22,414 nt of DNA from Actinomycetes bacterium (GCA_023432565.1 JAEYUL010000164.1:1-22414); one strand, 5' to 3'. Shown: positions 6,987 through 15,678, counted from the stretch's first letter. The notes: generated by a model not told the origin, from the letters alone. Numbers and translations are program-made.

Positions 6987-9683
6987 TCAGCCCTGGACCG
7001 CGGACCGCACGGCGGCCAGCGCGTCGGCCAGCCGGCCCGCGTCGGTCCCGCCGCCCTGCGCCAGGTCGTCCTTGCCGCCGCCACCGCCGCCGAGGACCTG
7101 CGACGCCGTGCGCACCAGAGCACCCGCCTTGAGCCCGGCCTCGCGCGCCGCGGCGTTCGTCGCGACGACGACCACAGGACGACCCTTGGCCACGCCGCCC
7201 ACGGCGACGACGCTGGGAGCCGACTCGCCGAGTCGCGAGCGGACGTCGAGGACCAGCGTGCGCAGGTCGTCGCCCGACTGCTCCCCCGCGTCGTAGGCCA
7301 CGACGCGCGTGACACCGATCTGCTCGGCACCCGCGGCGAGCGTGCCGGCCATCGCGAGCACCTGCGCCTGGCGCAGCGCGGCCAGCTCCTTCTCGGACTC
7401 CTTGAGCTTGGTCATGAGGTTCGAGACGCGATCGGCGAGCTCGTCGGGCCGCGCGCCGAGCAGGCCGGAGAGCTGCCCGACGAGGGCGCGCTCCTTGGCC
7501 TGGTAGCCGTACGCACCCGCGCCGACGAGCGCGTCGACGCGGCGCACGCCCGACCCGATCGCGGACTCCGACAACAGCGTCACGAGGCCGAGCTCGCCCG
7601 AGCGCTTGACGTGCGTCCCGGCGCACAGCTCGAGCGACCAGTCGCCCCCGATCGAGACGACCCGCACCTCGTTGCCGTACTTCTCGCCGAAGAGCGCCAT
7701 CGCGCCCATCGCGCGCGCCTCGTCGATGGGCCTGATCGAGTCGGTGACCTCCAGGTCGTCCTGCAGGCGCTCGTTGACCCGCGCCTCGATCTCGGCGACG
7801 ACGTCGGCAGGCGTGGCCGTGGGCGAGCGGAAGTCGAAGCGCAGGCGGCTCGGCGCGTTGAGCGACCCGGCCTGCGTCGCCGACTCACCGAGCGACTCGT
7901 GCAGCGCCTTGTGGACCAGGTGCGTGGCGGTGTGCGCGCGTGCGATCGCCTGACGGCGCGCCGTGTCGATCGCCGCCGTACCCGGCTCGCCGAGCGTCAC
8001 GGTGCCGTCGACGAGCCGCCCGTGGTGCACGGACAGGCCCTTGATCGGCGCCTGGACGTCGTCCACCTCGATGCGCGCACCGTTGTCGAGCACGATCGTG
8101 CCCGTGTCCGCCTGCTGACCCCCGGACTCGGCGTAGAACGGCGTCACGTCGAGGACGACCTCCACGTCCGCCGGCGCGGTCGCCGCGGGCGAGGGGACGC
8201 CGTCGACGAGCAGCCCCACGACGGTCGAGCGCGCCTGCGCGTCGGTGTAGCCGACGAAGGTCACCGGCTTGGCCGTCGACTCCGACAGGGTCGCGTGCAG
8301 GTCCTGGTACGCGGCGACGTCCGCGTGCCCCGCGCGCTTGGCGAGCGCGTCGGCACGCGCCCGGGCACGCTGCTCGGCCATGAGGGTCTTGAACGCCTCA
8401 CGGTCGACGTCGACGCCGTGCTCCTCGGCCATCTCGAGCGTGAGGTCGATCGGGAAGCCGTACGTGTCGTGCAGCGCGAACGCGTCGGCGCCGGAGAGCA
8501 CCGGGCGCTTCGAGGCCGTCCCCGCCGTGGCCGCCTTGGCCCCCGCGACCGCCGTGTCCAGGATCGTCGTGCCTGCCGCGAGCGTGCGCCGGAACGCCTC
8601 CTCCTCGGCGTAGGCGACGTTCGCGATGCGGTCGAAGTCCCTGGTCAGCTCGGGGTACGAGGCACTCATCGCCTCGCGGCTCAGCGGGAGCAGGACGGGC
8701 AGTGCCGGGTCGTCGACGCCCAGCAGGCGCATCGCGCGGATCGAGCGCCGCAGCAGGCGTCGCAGGACGTAGCCGCGTCCTTCGTTCGAGGGCGTGACGC
8801 CGTCGCCCATCAGCATCAGCCCCGAGCGCACGTGGTCGGCGACGACGCGCATGCGGACGTCGTCGTCGTGGTTCGCGCCGTAGCGCTTGCCGGAGAGCTC
8901 GACCGCCCCGTCGATCACCGGACGGACCTCGTCGATCTCGTACATGTTGTCGACGCCCTGCAGCAGGTACGCGACACGCTCGAGACCCATGCCGGTGTCG
9001 ATGTTCTTCTGCTTGAGCTCGCCGAGGATCGGGAACGCGTCCTTCGTGCCGCCGTTGTCGCGCTCGTACTGCATGAACACGAGGTTCCAGATCTCGAGGT
9101 AGCGGTCCTCGTCGACGACCGGGCCGCCCTCGGCCCCGTACGCCGGGCCACGGTCGACATAGATCTCCGAGCACGGGCCGGCCGGACCGCGCGCACCGGT
9201 CGACCAGAAGTTGTCCCGCATGCCTCGGCGCTGGATGCGCTCGTCGGGCAGTCCCGCGACGCGCTTCCACAGCGCCGCCGCCTCGTCGTCGTCGTGGTAC
9301 ACCGTGACCCAGATCGAGTCGGGGTCGAAGCCGTAACCACCGTCCGCCTGACTGCTCGTGATGAGCTCCCAGGCGTAGGTGATCGCCCCCTGCTTGAAGT
9401 AGTCACCGAAGGAGAAGTTGCCGTTCATCTGGAAGAACGTGCCGTGCCGGGTCGTCTTGCCGACCTCTTCGATGTCGAGCGTGCGCACGCACTTCTGCAC
9501 GCTCGTCGCGCGCGGCCACGGCGGCGTCTGCTCACCCAGCATGTACGGGATGAACGGCACCATGCCCGCGATCACGAACAGCGTCGACGGGTCCGGCGAG
9601 ATGAGCGGAGCCGACGGCACGACGGCATGGCCGCGTGCGGAGAAGTAGTCGAGCCAGCGCTGGCGGATCTCGGCGGTACGCAT
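6987..9683 (-). CDS. alaS: Alanyl-tRNA synthetase
   Basis: 898 residues, the usual length for bacterial AlaRS, with ATG at 9683 and a GAGGA ribosome site. It charges tRNA-Ala in the cytoplasm. The N-terminal class II catalytic domain begins MRTAEIRQRWLDYF and includes FVIAGMVPFIPYM and VQKCVRT. The editing domain holds both zinc/editing motifs, HTATH and CAGTH, so mischarged Ser and Gly should be cleared. The C-terminal part ends in the C-Ala/DHHA1 domain with the GGGGGGKDDLAQGGG loop. ruvX and mltG follow without a gap. A compact hairpin lies in the leader (9719-9733), but nothing resembles a T-box. Confidence 0.97.
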   Translation of the reverse strand: MRTAEIRQRWLDYFSARGHAVVPSAPLISPDPSTLFVIAGMVPFIPYMLGEQTPPWPRATSVQKCVRTLDIEEVGKTTRHGTFFQMNGNFSFGDYFKQGAITYAWELITSSQADGGYGFDPDSIWVTVYHDDDEAAALWKRVAGLPDERIQRRGMRDNFWSTGARGPAGPCSEIYVDRGPAYGAEGGPVVDEDRYLEIWNLVFMQYERDNGGTKDAFPILGELKQKNIDTGMGLERVAYLLQGVDNMYEIDEVRPVIDGAVELSGKRYGANHDDDVRMRVVADHVRSGLMLMGDGVTPSNEGRGYVLRRLLRRSIRAMRLLGVDDPALPVLLPLSREAMSASYPELTRDFDRIANVAYAEEEAFRRTLAAGTTILDTAVAGAKAATAGTASKRPVLSGADAFALHDTYGFPIDLTLEMAEEHGVDVDREAFKTLMAEQRARARADALAKRAGHADVAAYQDLHATLSESTAKPVTFVGYTDAQARSTVVGLLVDGVPSPAATAPADVEVVLDVTPFYAESGGQQADTGTIVLDNGARIEVDDVQAPIKGLSVHHGRLVDGTVTLGEPGTAAIDTARRQAIARAHTATHLVHKALHESLGESATQAGSLNAPSRLRFDFRSPTATPADVVAEIEARVNERLQDDLEVTDSIRPIDEARAMGAMALFGEKYGNEVRVVSIGGDWSLELCAGTHVKRSGELGLVTLLSESAIGSGVRRVDALVGAGAYGYQAKERALVGQLSGLLGARPDELADRVSNLMTKLKESEKELAALRQAQVLAMAGTLAAGAEQIGVTRVVAYDAGEQSGDDLRTLVLDVRSRLGESAPSVVAVGGVAKGRPVVVVATNAAAREAGLKAGALVRTASQVLGGGGGGKDDLAQGGGTDAGRLADALAAVRSAVQG

Positions 9684-9718
9684 GGTGTCCTCGGTGGTTC
9701 TCGGTGGTGGGTCTGGCT

Positions 9719-9733
9719 GCCCGGTGGCCGGGC
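9719..9733 (-). other. Hairpin in the alaS leader
   Basis: GCCCGG (9719-9724), loop TGG, CCGGGC (9728-9733), 35 nt upstream of the alaS ATG in the 96-bp gap after the DUF6167 gene. It could terminate the upstream pair or modulate alaS. A triloop GC stem without a U-run is weak evidence in DNA this GC-rich. Confidence 0.3.
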
Positions 9734-9779
9734 GGGTCCCGGCACGTGCGAGCGTCGGTCGGGGTGACGTGGCCGGGGC

Positions 9780-10154
9780 CTAGAAGAACGCGGCGTCCCC
9801 GTCGTCGTCGGGATCGTCGAGCGGGCCGGCCCAGTCCGGTGGCGCCCCGCGCCCGGCGCGAGCACGCCGCCCGCCGAACGACTCGCGGAGCTCGTCCACG
9901 TGCCGCGACCGTTGAGCTCGCAGCTCGTCGACGTCCGCGTCCCCGACGAGCTCACGACGCAGCTGCGCCTCACGCTCGGCGAAGCCCGCGGCGAACTGCG
10001 ACCGCGCGGTGGCGGCCGCGCGCGTCAGGCGCGTCGCGCCGTCGACGACGTCGGTGGCGCCGTCGGGCAGGTACGCCTCGGCCACACGGCGCGCGTTGCG
10101 CACGACCACGACGGTCAGGGCCACGCCCACGCCGACCCAGAACAGGCGGCGCAT
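9780..10154 (-). CDS. DUF6167-like small membrane-anchored protein
   Basis: 124 residues, ATG at 10154 sharing one base with the stop of the preceding DUF948 gene (TGATG), so the two are translationally coupled. One N-terminal membrane helix (RLFWVGVGVALTVVVV, about 3-19) is followed by a basic, helical and coiled-coil-prone region (FAEREAQLRRELVGDADVDELRAQR written in parts: Glu/Arg/Asp-rich heptads about 60-95) and an acidic tail DDPDDDGD near the end. I recognise it from its place between DUF948 and alaS, where actinobacteria often carry a DUF6167 protein; its function is unknown. The orientation suggests a cytoplasmic tail. Confidence 0.75.
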   Translation of the reverse strand: MRRLFWVGVGVALTVVVVRNARRVAEAYLPDGATDVVDGATRLTRAAATARSQFAAGFAEREAQLRRELVGDADVDELRAQRSRHVDELRESFGGRRARAGRGAPPDWAGPLDDPDDDGDAAFF

Positions 10155-10522
10155 CAGCGACCCTTGCGCGAACCGGCGGCGAAGCCGCCCAGGGCGCGTC
10201 GTACGCCGTAGGAGAAGGCCGCGACCTTGATCATCGGCCCGCCGAGCGTCGCGGCGAACAACGCCGTGAGCGCCGAGACGTTCTGCGACACCTGGGCGGC
10301 TGCCGTCGTGACCTTGTCGACGTTGTCGAGCTGACCGTTCGACGACGCCACGAGCTGGGCAGTCTCGTCGAGCACGGGCACGGTGTGGTCGGTGAGCTCC
10401 TTGACGGAGTCACGCGTCTCGTCCAGGACGCGCCCGAGCTTGAGCAGCGGGACGGCGAGCAGGCCCACGAGCAGCACGAATGCCACGGCCGCGATGAGCC
10501 CCGCGACGTCTGAGACCGACAT
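10154..10522 (-). CDS. DUF948 family small membrane protein
   Basis: 122 residues, ATG at 10522 with a purine-rich ribosome site (GAGGAAGGACGAGGG). The N-terminal helix AGLIAAVAFVLLVGLLAVPLL (split: AGLIAAVAFVLL then VGLLAVPLL, about 8-28) is followed by amphipathic helix with LGRVLDETRDSVKELTD, the repeating pattern of DUF948 proteins, which resemble t-SNARE/methyl-accepting coiled coils. The C-terminus is basic (RRALGGFAAGSRKGR). The role is unknown; in Gram-positives the family appears in general-stress and envelope contexts. It forms a two-gene unit with the DUF6167-like gene and is cut off from rpsD by the strong terminator at 10640-10680, so it needs its own promoter (see 10550-10555). 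Confidence 0.82.
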   Translation of the reverse strand: MSVSDVAGLIAAVAFVLLVGLLAVPLLKLGRVLDETRDSVKELTDHTVPVLDETAQLVASSNGQLDNVDKVTTAAAQVSQNVSALTALFAATLGGPMIKVAAFSYGVRRALGGFAAGSRKGR

Positions 10523-10549
10523 CCCTCGTCCTTCCTCGTTGACTGTTGC

Positions 10550-10555
10550 ACCCTA
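10550..10555 (-). promoter_or_regulatory. Candidate -10 for the DUF948-DUF6167 pair
   Basis: TAGGGT on the minus strand fits the actinobacterial TANNNT -10, and start-site spacing would give a leader of about 20 nt containing the ribosome site. No clear -35 is seen. The location, just after the rpsD terminator, is where a promoter is needed. Confidence 0.35.
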
Positions 10556-10639
10556 CCCGCGCGCCGCCGCACGCTGCGCGCACATCGACGTCCCCCGCGT
10601 CGGCGGTCTGCCCCGAGCTCGTGCGCTGGTCGGCCGAAC

Positions 10640-10680
10640 GACGGAGCCCCGCCGCGCACGTGGCGCGGCGGGGCTCCGTC
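10640..10680 (-). terminator. Strong terminator of rpsD
   Basis: An 18-nt arm (10640-10657), a 5-nt ACGTG loop and a perfectly complementary 18-nt arm (10663-10680). It begins 12 bp past the rpsD stop. There is no long U-tract, as is common in high-GC actinobacteria. This is the most stable hairpin in the window. Confidence 0.85.
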
Positions 10681-10692
10681 AGGCGTCTCGCG

Positions 10693-11319
10693 TCAGCGTG
10701 CGTAGTACTCGACGACGAGCTGGACCTCGCAGGTCACGGGGATCTCGGCGCGCTTCGGCTCGCGGACCAGGACGGCCGAGAGCTTCTCGAGCTGCACGTC
10801 GAGGTAGCCCGGGACGGCGGGGAGCACGTCGCGGTGCGCGCCCGCGGCGGCGACCTGGAACGGCACGGTCGCCTGGCTCTTCGGCTTGACCTGGATCGTC
10901 TGGCCCGGCTTCACGCGGAACGACGGGCGGTCGACGATCTTGCCGTCCACGAGGATGTGGCGGTGCACGACGATCTGGCGCGCCTGCAGGATCGTGCGGC
11001 CGAAGCCGGCGCGCAGGACCAGCGCGTCGAGGCGGGTCTCGAGGATCTCGACGAGGGCCTCACCGGTCAGGCCCGGGGCCTTGCGGGCGTCCTGGTAGGC
11101 GCGGGCGAGCTGCTTCTCGCGCAGCGCGTACTGGGCGCGCAGCCGCTGCTTCTCGCGCAGACGGACGGCGTAGTCGGACTCGGTCCGACGACGAGCACGG
11201 CCGTGCTCACCGGGCGGGTAGGGACGCTTCTCGAAGTGCTTGACGGCCTTGGGCGTCAGGGCAAGGCCGAGGGCGCGGCTCAGGCGGACCTGGCGGCGCG
11301 AGCGGGTCACACTGCTCAC
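10693..11319 (-). CDS. rpsD: 30S ribosomal protein S4
   Basis: 208 residues from the GTG at 11319 (VSSVTRSRRQVRLSRALG), with AGGAAG seven bases ahead; a longer in-frame ORF to 11493 is untranslated leader. S4 nucleates 16S rRNA folding in the 30S subunit. It has the S4 N-domain (KRPYPPGEHGR) and the S4 RNA-binding domain (RLDALVLRAGFGRTILQARQ, about 93-160). No zinc-binding cysteine cluster is present, so it is the zinc-free form typical of actinobacteria. The gene stands alone as a unit, with its own leader and a strong terminator. S4 often represses its own translation; the leader carries two short hairpins that might serve this, which is speculation. Confidence 0.97.
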   Translation of the reverse strand: MSSVTRSRRQVRLSRALGLALTPKAVKHFEKRPYPPGEHGRARRRTESDYAVRLREKQRLRAQYALREKQLARAYQDARKAPGLTGEALVEILETRLDALVLRAGFGRTILQARQIVVHRHILVDGKIVDRPSFRVKPGQTIQVKPKSQATVPFQVAAAGAHRDVLPAVPGYLDVQLEKLSAVLVREPKRAEIPVTCEVQLVVEYYAR

Positions 11320-11589
11320 AGCTGTACTTCCTGTCGTGTTCGTTGACGTCACGCCGCCCGGACGGTCGTCCGCGGGGCGTGGGGCCGACCTTCGAGGGAC
11401 CGCGTCCCGTCCGGCGAGCGGAGGGTGACGGGTCCTGGCTAGGGCCCCAGGTGGCCGATGCGACACCCTCCACCGCGAGGTGGTGGCGCGCACGACCAGA
11501 CGACGACTCTACCTGGTGAGCGACCCCCGAGCCGAATCCCGGCCGTGTGACGCGCGCCCGCGCACCCGACGGGTCGGACGTCGCGACGG
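11320..11589 (-). promoter_or_regulatory. rpsD promoter and leader region
   Basis: No gene in this 270-bp gap. On the minus strand TAGAGT (11506-11511) is a good TANNNT -10, without a recognisable -35. The predicted leader is about 180 nt. It includes CCACC-GCGA-GGTGG (11470-11483) and a looser CCTGG/CCAGG pair around 11435-11453. These could be S4 feedback structures or chance. Confidence 0.45.
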
Positions 11590-12960
11590 TCAGCCGAGGT
11601 CGAGGATCTGCCGGATCCGTTCGAGGCGTTCGCCGACCTGACGCTCGTACCCGCGGTCCGAGGGCTCGTAGTACCGCGTGCCGAGCAGCTCGTCGGGCAG
11701 GTACTGCTGCGTCGCGACGGCGTGCGGCTCGTCGTGCGCGTAGACGTACCCCTGGCCGTGCCCGTGCTGCTGCGCGCCCGCGTAGTGCGTGTCGCGCAGG
11801 TGGCGCGGCACCGCGCCGATCCGGCCCGCTCGCACGTCCTCCAGCGCGCGGTCGACCCCCACGTACGCCGCGTTCGACTTCGGTGCCGTCGCGAGGTGCA
11901 CGACTGCCTCCGCCAGGACGATCCGCGCCTCCGGCATCCCGATCAGCTGGACGGCCTGCGCCGCCGCGACCGCGGTCTGCAGCGCGCTCGGGTCCGCCAT
12001 GCCGACGTCCTCCGCCGCCGAGAGCACGAGCCGCCGTGCGATGAAGCGCGGGTCCTCCCCCGCCGCCACCATCCGCGCGAGGTAGTGCAGCGCCGCGTCC
12101 ACGTCGGACCCGCGCACCGACTTGATGAACGCGCTGATCACGTCGTAGTGCTGGTCGCCGTCCCGGTCGTAGCGCACGGCGGCGACGTCGATGGCCCGCT
12201 CGACCGTCGGCAGGTCCACGAGCGCCGGGCCCGCGCCGACAGCGGCCTCGCCGAGCGCCGCCCCCGCCGCGGCCTCGAGGATCGTCAGGGCCTTGCGGGC
12301 GTCGCCGCCCGCCAGGCGTAGGAGGTGCTCCTCGGCGTCGAGATCGAGCGTGACGGTCCCGCCCAACCCACGCTCGTCGGCGAGTGCGCGGCGCACGACG
12401 CTGCGCACGTCCTCGACGTCCAGCGGCTGGAGCGTGAGCAGGAGCGAACGCGACAGCAGCGGCGAGTTCACCGAGAACGACGGGTTCTCGGTGGTCGCCG
12501 CGACGAGCGTGACCCAGCGGTTCTCCACGCTCGGCAGGAGCGCGTCCTGCTGAGCCTTGGTGAAACGGTGCACCTCGTCGATGAACAGCACGGTCTCGCC
12601 GCCCCCGGTCGCGAGGCGACGACGCGCGTCGTCGACGACCTGACGGACGTCCTTGACCCCTGCGGTGACCGCCGACAGCTCGACGAACCGCCGCCCGGAC
12701 GACGACGCGACGAGATAGGCCATCGTCGTCTTGCCGGTCCCCGGCGGCCCCCACAGGACCACCGACGACGGCGCGGCGCGGCGCTCGGCGTCGCCCGCAG
12801 GCTCGACCAGGCGGCGCAGGGGCGACCCGGGGACGAGCAGGTGCGCCTGTCCGGCCACCTCCTCGAGAGTCCGCGGGCGCATACGCACGGCGAGCGGGGC
12901 GTTTCCTGCGGGTTCGGGGACCCCCGCGCTCGTCGACGTCACCGCGTCGAACAGGTCCAT
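11590..12960 (-). CDS. rarA: Replication-associated recombination protein A (RarA/MgsA family AAA+ ATPase)
   Basis: 456 residues from the ATG at 12960 (MDLFDAVTSTS); the ORF extends to 13185 but only across the intergenic region. RarA is a clamp-loader-like AAA+ ATPase that acts at stalled replication forks. Walker A GPPGTGKTT (71-79), Walker B VLFIDEVHRF (125-133), sensor AATTENPSF, the RPRTLEEVAGQAHLL lead-in, and the C-terminal tetramerisation domain with HYAGAQQHGHGQGYVYAHD and the RYYEPSDRGYE ending are all present. There is no ribosome site; instead TACGCT sits 6 nt before the ATG, suggesting a leaderless mRNA. It is divergent from the MMPL gene. Confidence 0.95.
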   Translation of the reverse strand: MDLFDAVTSTSAGVPEPAGNAPLAVRMRPRTLEEVAGQAHLLVPGSPLRRLVEPAGDAERRAAPSSVVLWGPPGTGKTTMAYLVASSSGRRFVELSAVTAGVKDVRQVVDDARRRLATGGGETVLFIDEVHRFTKAQQDALLPSVENRWVTLVAATTENPSFSVNSPLLSRSLLLTLQPLDVEDVRSVVRRALADERGLGGTVTLDLDAEEHLLRLAGGDARKALTILEAAAGAALGEAAVGAGPALVDLPTVERAIDVAAVRYDRDGDQHYDVISAFIKSVRGSDVDAALHYLARMVAAGEDPRFIARRLVLSAAEDVGMADPSALQTAVAAAQAVQLIGMPEARIVLAEAVVHLATAPKSNAAYVGVDRALEDVRAGRIGAVPRHLRDTHYAGAQQHGHGQGYVYAHDEPHAVATQQYLPDELLGTRYYEPSDRGYERQVGERLERIRQILDLG

Positions 12961-12966
12961 GCGCGC

Positions 12967-12972
12967 AGCGTA
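12967..12972 (-). promoter_or_regulatory. Candidate leaderless -10 of rarA
   Basis: TACGCT on the minus strand, then GCGCGC, then ATG. The 6-nt spacing would put the transcription start on the A of the start codon. No ribosome site exists in this stretch, which supports the reading. The -35 is not recognisable. Confidence 0.45.
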
Positions 12973-13077
12973 CGTCGCGCCGCCCACGTCGCCGCACACG
13001 GCGCTCGCACGCGCGCGCAGGAGCGCCCCTGTGCACTCGGTGTCCCGCGCTCGGCGCGGACCTGCGACGATGAGCCG

Positions 13078-15312
13078 GTGTTCGCCCGACTCGGCCGCGC
13101 CGTCGCACACCGTCCCCGTACCGTCGTCGTGGTGTGGGCGGTGCTGGCCGTCCTGTGCTACGCCCTCGCCGGCCTCGGCCTGCACGGCGAGTCGGTCTTC
13201 GACCGGGTCTCGACGAGCGAGCCGACCGTTCCCGGCTCGGAGAGCCTCGAGGGCCGCGACCTGCTGTCAGGCTCCCAGGACGGCGGGGCGTCGCTCACGC
13301 TCGTGCTCTCCGACCTGGACCCCAGCGCACCCGGGGTGGCCACGGCCCTGGCGGACGCCCGTCAGGAGCTCGTGGCGATCCCCGGGGTCGCGTCGGTGAT
13401 CGACCCGCTCGCGCTGCCGAACGGCGCGGCCAACCCCGCCGCGGCGCCGCTCGTCGCGCGCGGCGGCGACGGCTTCCTCGTCGTCGTCGACCTCGACCCG
13501 GCACTGAGCGCGGCGGCGCGGGACAAGGCGATCGACGCGGTCGCCGAACGGCTCGGCGACGTGCCCGCCCAGCTGGGCGAGGCCGCGCCGCACGTCACCG
13601 GCGTGGTCGGCGGGTCGTCCCTGATCGTCGAGGAGATCACGTCGCAGGTGAAGCGCGACCTGCGCACGGGAGAGGCCATCACGCTGCCGATCGCGCTGGT
13701 GCTGATGGTGCTGGTGTTCGGCGGCTTCCTCGCCGCCGCCATGCCCATGGCGGGCGCGCTCGCGTCGATCGCGGGAGGGCTCGCGACGGTCCTGGGGCTC
13801 AGCTACCTCATGGACGTCGACTCCTCCGTCATCAACGTCGTGACGGTGCTCGGGCTCGGGCTGTCGATCGACTACGGCCTGCTCATCGTGTCGCGGTTCC
13901 GCGAGGAGCTGCGACGGGTGGTGGACGGCGACGGCGGACGCGGCGCCCGGCGACGACGCGGGGACGGCGCGGTCGCGACCGCGATCGAGCGCACGATGGC
14001 CACCGCGGGCCGCACGGTGGCCTTCTCGGCCGTCACGGTCGCGATCGCGGTCGCGGCGCTCCTGGTCTTCAGTCCCCAGATCCTGCGCGCCATCGGAGCC
14101 GCGGGCTGCGCGGTCGTCCTCATCGCGGTCGCCACCGCCCTGACCCTCGTCCCCGCACTGCTCACGCTCACCAGCCGACGCCTGCTGCGTCCCGGCGTCC
14201 TGGCACGCGTGCCCGGCGTGCGCGCCGTCCTCGCCCGCACCATGGACACGCAGTCCCCCGAGGGCGCGTTCTCGCGGCTCGCAGCTCGCGTGCAACGACG
14301 GCCCTGGTGGTCGCTGGCCGGCGCCGTCGCGCTGCTCGGCCTCCTGGCGCTCCCACTCGCCGGCATCGAGCTGCGCAGCTCGACGACCGGACTGCTGCCG
14401 ACCGGCAGCACGCAGCGCGAGTTCGTCCAGACGCTGGCGCGCGACTACCCGGCCGCGACGTCGCCGGCGGTGACCGTGGTCGCGCAGACGTCGCTGGCCG
14501 ACGCCGCCACCTGGGCCGACGAGCTCGCCGCGCTGGACGGTGTCGCGACCGTCGACCAGCCGAGCGCCGCCGGCTCGTACGTCGTCATCGGCGTGCGGCC
14601 CGCCAGCGCCGACGGCGGCGGGCACGTCGCGCGCGAGGTGGTCGAGGAGATCCGCGCGCTCGACCCCGGCTTCCCCACGTGGGTCACCGGGCAGGCCGCC
14701 TTCCAGCTCGACTTCGTCGACGCCCTCGCGACGGGCGCTCCGCTGGCGGTCGCGATCGTGGCGCTCGCGACGCTGCTGCTGCTGTTCGCGATGACGGGCT
14801 CGTTCGTGCTGCCCGTCAAGGCGCTGCTGACGAACGCGCTGTCACTGGCTGCCTCGCTCGGCGTCCTCGTCTGGGCGTTCCAGGACGGCTACCTCGAAGA
14901 CCTGCTGGGCTTCGTCTCCACCGGCGGGATCGAGACGTACGTGCTCGCGCTCGTCGTCGCGTTCGGCTTCGGCCTGGCGATGGACTACGAGGTCTTCCTG
15001 CTGTCGCGGATCAAGGAGCTGCACGACGACGGCCGGTCCACGCTCGAGGCCATCCGCCTCGGACTGCAGCGGTCAGGACGGATCATCACCTCCGCGGCCG
15101 CCATCCTCATCATCGTCTTCGGCGGCTTCATGGCCGGCCAGCTCCTCGTGATCAAGGAGGTCGGCTTCGCACTGGCTGTCGCCGTCCTCATCGACGCGAC
15201 GATCGTGCGGCTCCTCCTCGTCCCGTCGACCATGACCGTGCTCGGCGACCTCAACTGGTGGGCGCCGCGCTGGGCCAAGCGCCTGCACGCCCGGCTCGGG
15301 ATCACGCACTGA
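13078..15312 (+). CDS. MMPL family RND-type membrane transporter
   Basis: 744 residues from the GTG at 13078 (VFARLGRAVAHRPR); the ORF extends far upstream only through the shadow of rarA. The protein has the typical MMPL layout: helix 1 (about 15-34), an extracellular porter domain, five helices (200-365), then a repeat (helix about 411-430, second porter domain, five helices 553-720). The paired proton-relay motifs are intact: SIDYGLLIVSRFREE (Asp265/Tyr266) and AMDYEVFLLSRIKE (Asp636/Tyr637). It should be a proton-driven exporter of lipids or hydrophobic compounds; substrate unknown. A charged loop with GDGGRGARRRRGDG lies between helices 4 and 5. No ribosome site is seen; GACGAT lies 6 nt before the GTG. 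The small membrane protein gene starts one base after its stop. Confidence 0.93.
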   Translation: MFARLGRAVAHRPRTVVVVWAVLAVLCYALAGLGLHGESVFDRVSTSEPTVPGSESLEGRDLLSGSQDGGASLTLVLSDLDPSAPGVATALADARQELVAIPGVASVIDPLALPNGAANPAAAPLVARGGDGFLVVVDLDPALSAAARDKAIDAVAERLGDVPAQLGEAAPHVTGVVGGSSLIVEEITSQVKRDLRTGEAITLPIALVLMVLVFGGFLAAAMPMAGALASIAGGLATVLGLSYLMDVDSSVINVVTVLGLGLSIDYGLLIVSRFREELRRVVDGDGGRGARRRRGDGAVATAIERTMATAGRTVAFSAVTVAIAVAALLVFSPQILRAIGAAGCAVVLIAVATALTLVPALLTLTSRRLLRPGVLARVPGVRAVLARTMDTQSPEGAFSRLAARVQRRPWWSLAGAVALLGLLALPLAGIELRSSTTGLLPTGSTQREFVQTLARDYPAATSPAVTVVAQTSLADAATWADELAALDGVATVDQPSAAGSYVVIGVRPASADGGGHVAREVVEEIRALDPGFPTWVTGQAAFQLDFVDALATGAPLAVAIVALATLLLLFAMTGSFVLPVKALLTNALSLAASLGVLVWAFQDGYLEDLLGFVSTGGIETYVLALVVAFGFGLAMDYEVFLLSRIKELHDDGRSTLEAIRLGLQRSGRIITSAAAILIIVFGGFMAGQLLVIKEVGFALAVAVLIDATIVRLLLVPSTMTVLGDLNWWAPRWAKRLHARLGITH

Positions 15313-15313
15313 G

Positions 15314-15643
15314 GTGAGCGACGAGCCGAGCAGAGCCCGCGTGCGCCGCCCGGTCCCGCGGGCCCTGCGCCTCGGCGTCGCCGTCTTCTTCACGCTGTGG
15401 TCGGTCGGGTGCGTTCTCGTCCTGGCCGGCGTGGCGGCGACCGGTCAGGCCGCCGACGCGCTGTCGACGTTCTCCAGCGCCATCGGCACGGTCGCGATCA
15501 TGGTCGCGAACGTCCGGTCGTGGCTGTGGGTCCGCGCGTCCGGACGATCGTCGCGGGTGCTCCCCGCGACGATCGAGGCGCCGCCGCAGACCCGCCACCG
15601 CTCGTTCGTCGACGACTCACCGACCCCGCCGACCAGGTGGTGA
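15314..15643 (+). CDS. Small two-helix membrane protein
   Basis: 109 residues, GTG at 15314, one base past the MMPL stop, so translation is probably by re-initiation; there is no well-spaced ribosome site. Two hydrophobic helices (about 19-41 and 53-72) join a short basic N-terminus to a hydrophilic, Pro/Thr/Asp-containing C-terminus. I recognise no family. The tight linkage suggests it works with, or is merely co-expressed with, the transporter. Codon bias (G/C third positions) matches real neighbouring genes, and the antisense frames have no better candidate. Confidence 0.65.
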   Translation: MSDEPSRARVRRPVPRALRLGVAVFFTLWSVGCVLVLAGVAATGQAADALSTFSSAIGTVAIMVANVRSWLWVRASGRSSRVLPATIEAPPQTRHRSFVDDSPTPPTRW

Positions 15644-15646
15644 TGA

Positions 15647-15678
15647 TCGCGGTCGCCCCGTCGCCGGGCCGACCGCGA
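15647..15678. terminator. Bidirectional terminator between convergent genes
   Basis: TCGCGGTCG (15647-15655) pairs perfectly with CGACCGCGA (15670-15678); an inner CCC/GGG pair extends the stem across a bulge. It sits in the 54-bp gap between the small membrane protein gene and aspS, which converge here. Confidence 0.7.

Noticed and set aside
6831..9767. 978-codon plus-strand ORF opposite alaS
   Set aside because: Long antisense frames are expected at this GC content. The minus strand encodes a full AlaRS with every motif.
9684..9779. Possible T-box or other amino-acid riboswitch before alaS
   Set aside because: The gap is only 96 bp, with no T-box conserved core; just one short hairpin is seen. 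The same search before aspS and hisS found nothing.
13267..14625. 452-codon minus-strand ORF opposite the MMPL gene
   Set aside because: Low-complexity Arg/Gly/Asp shadow; the plus frame has intact helices and both Asp-Tyr pairs.
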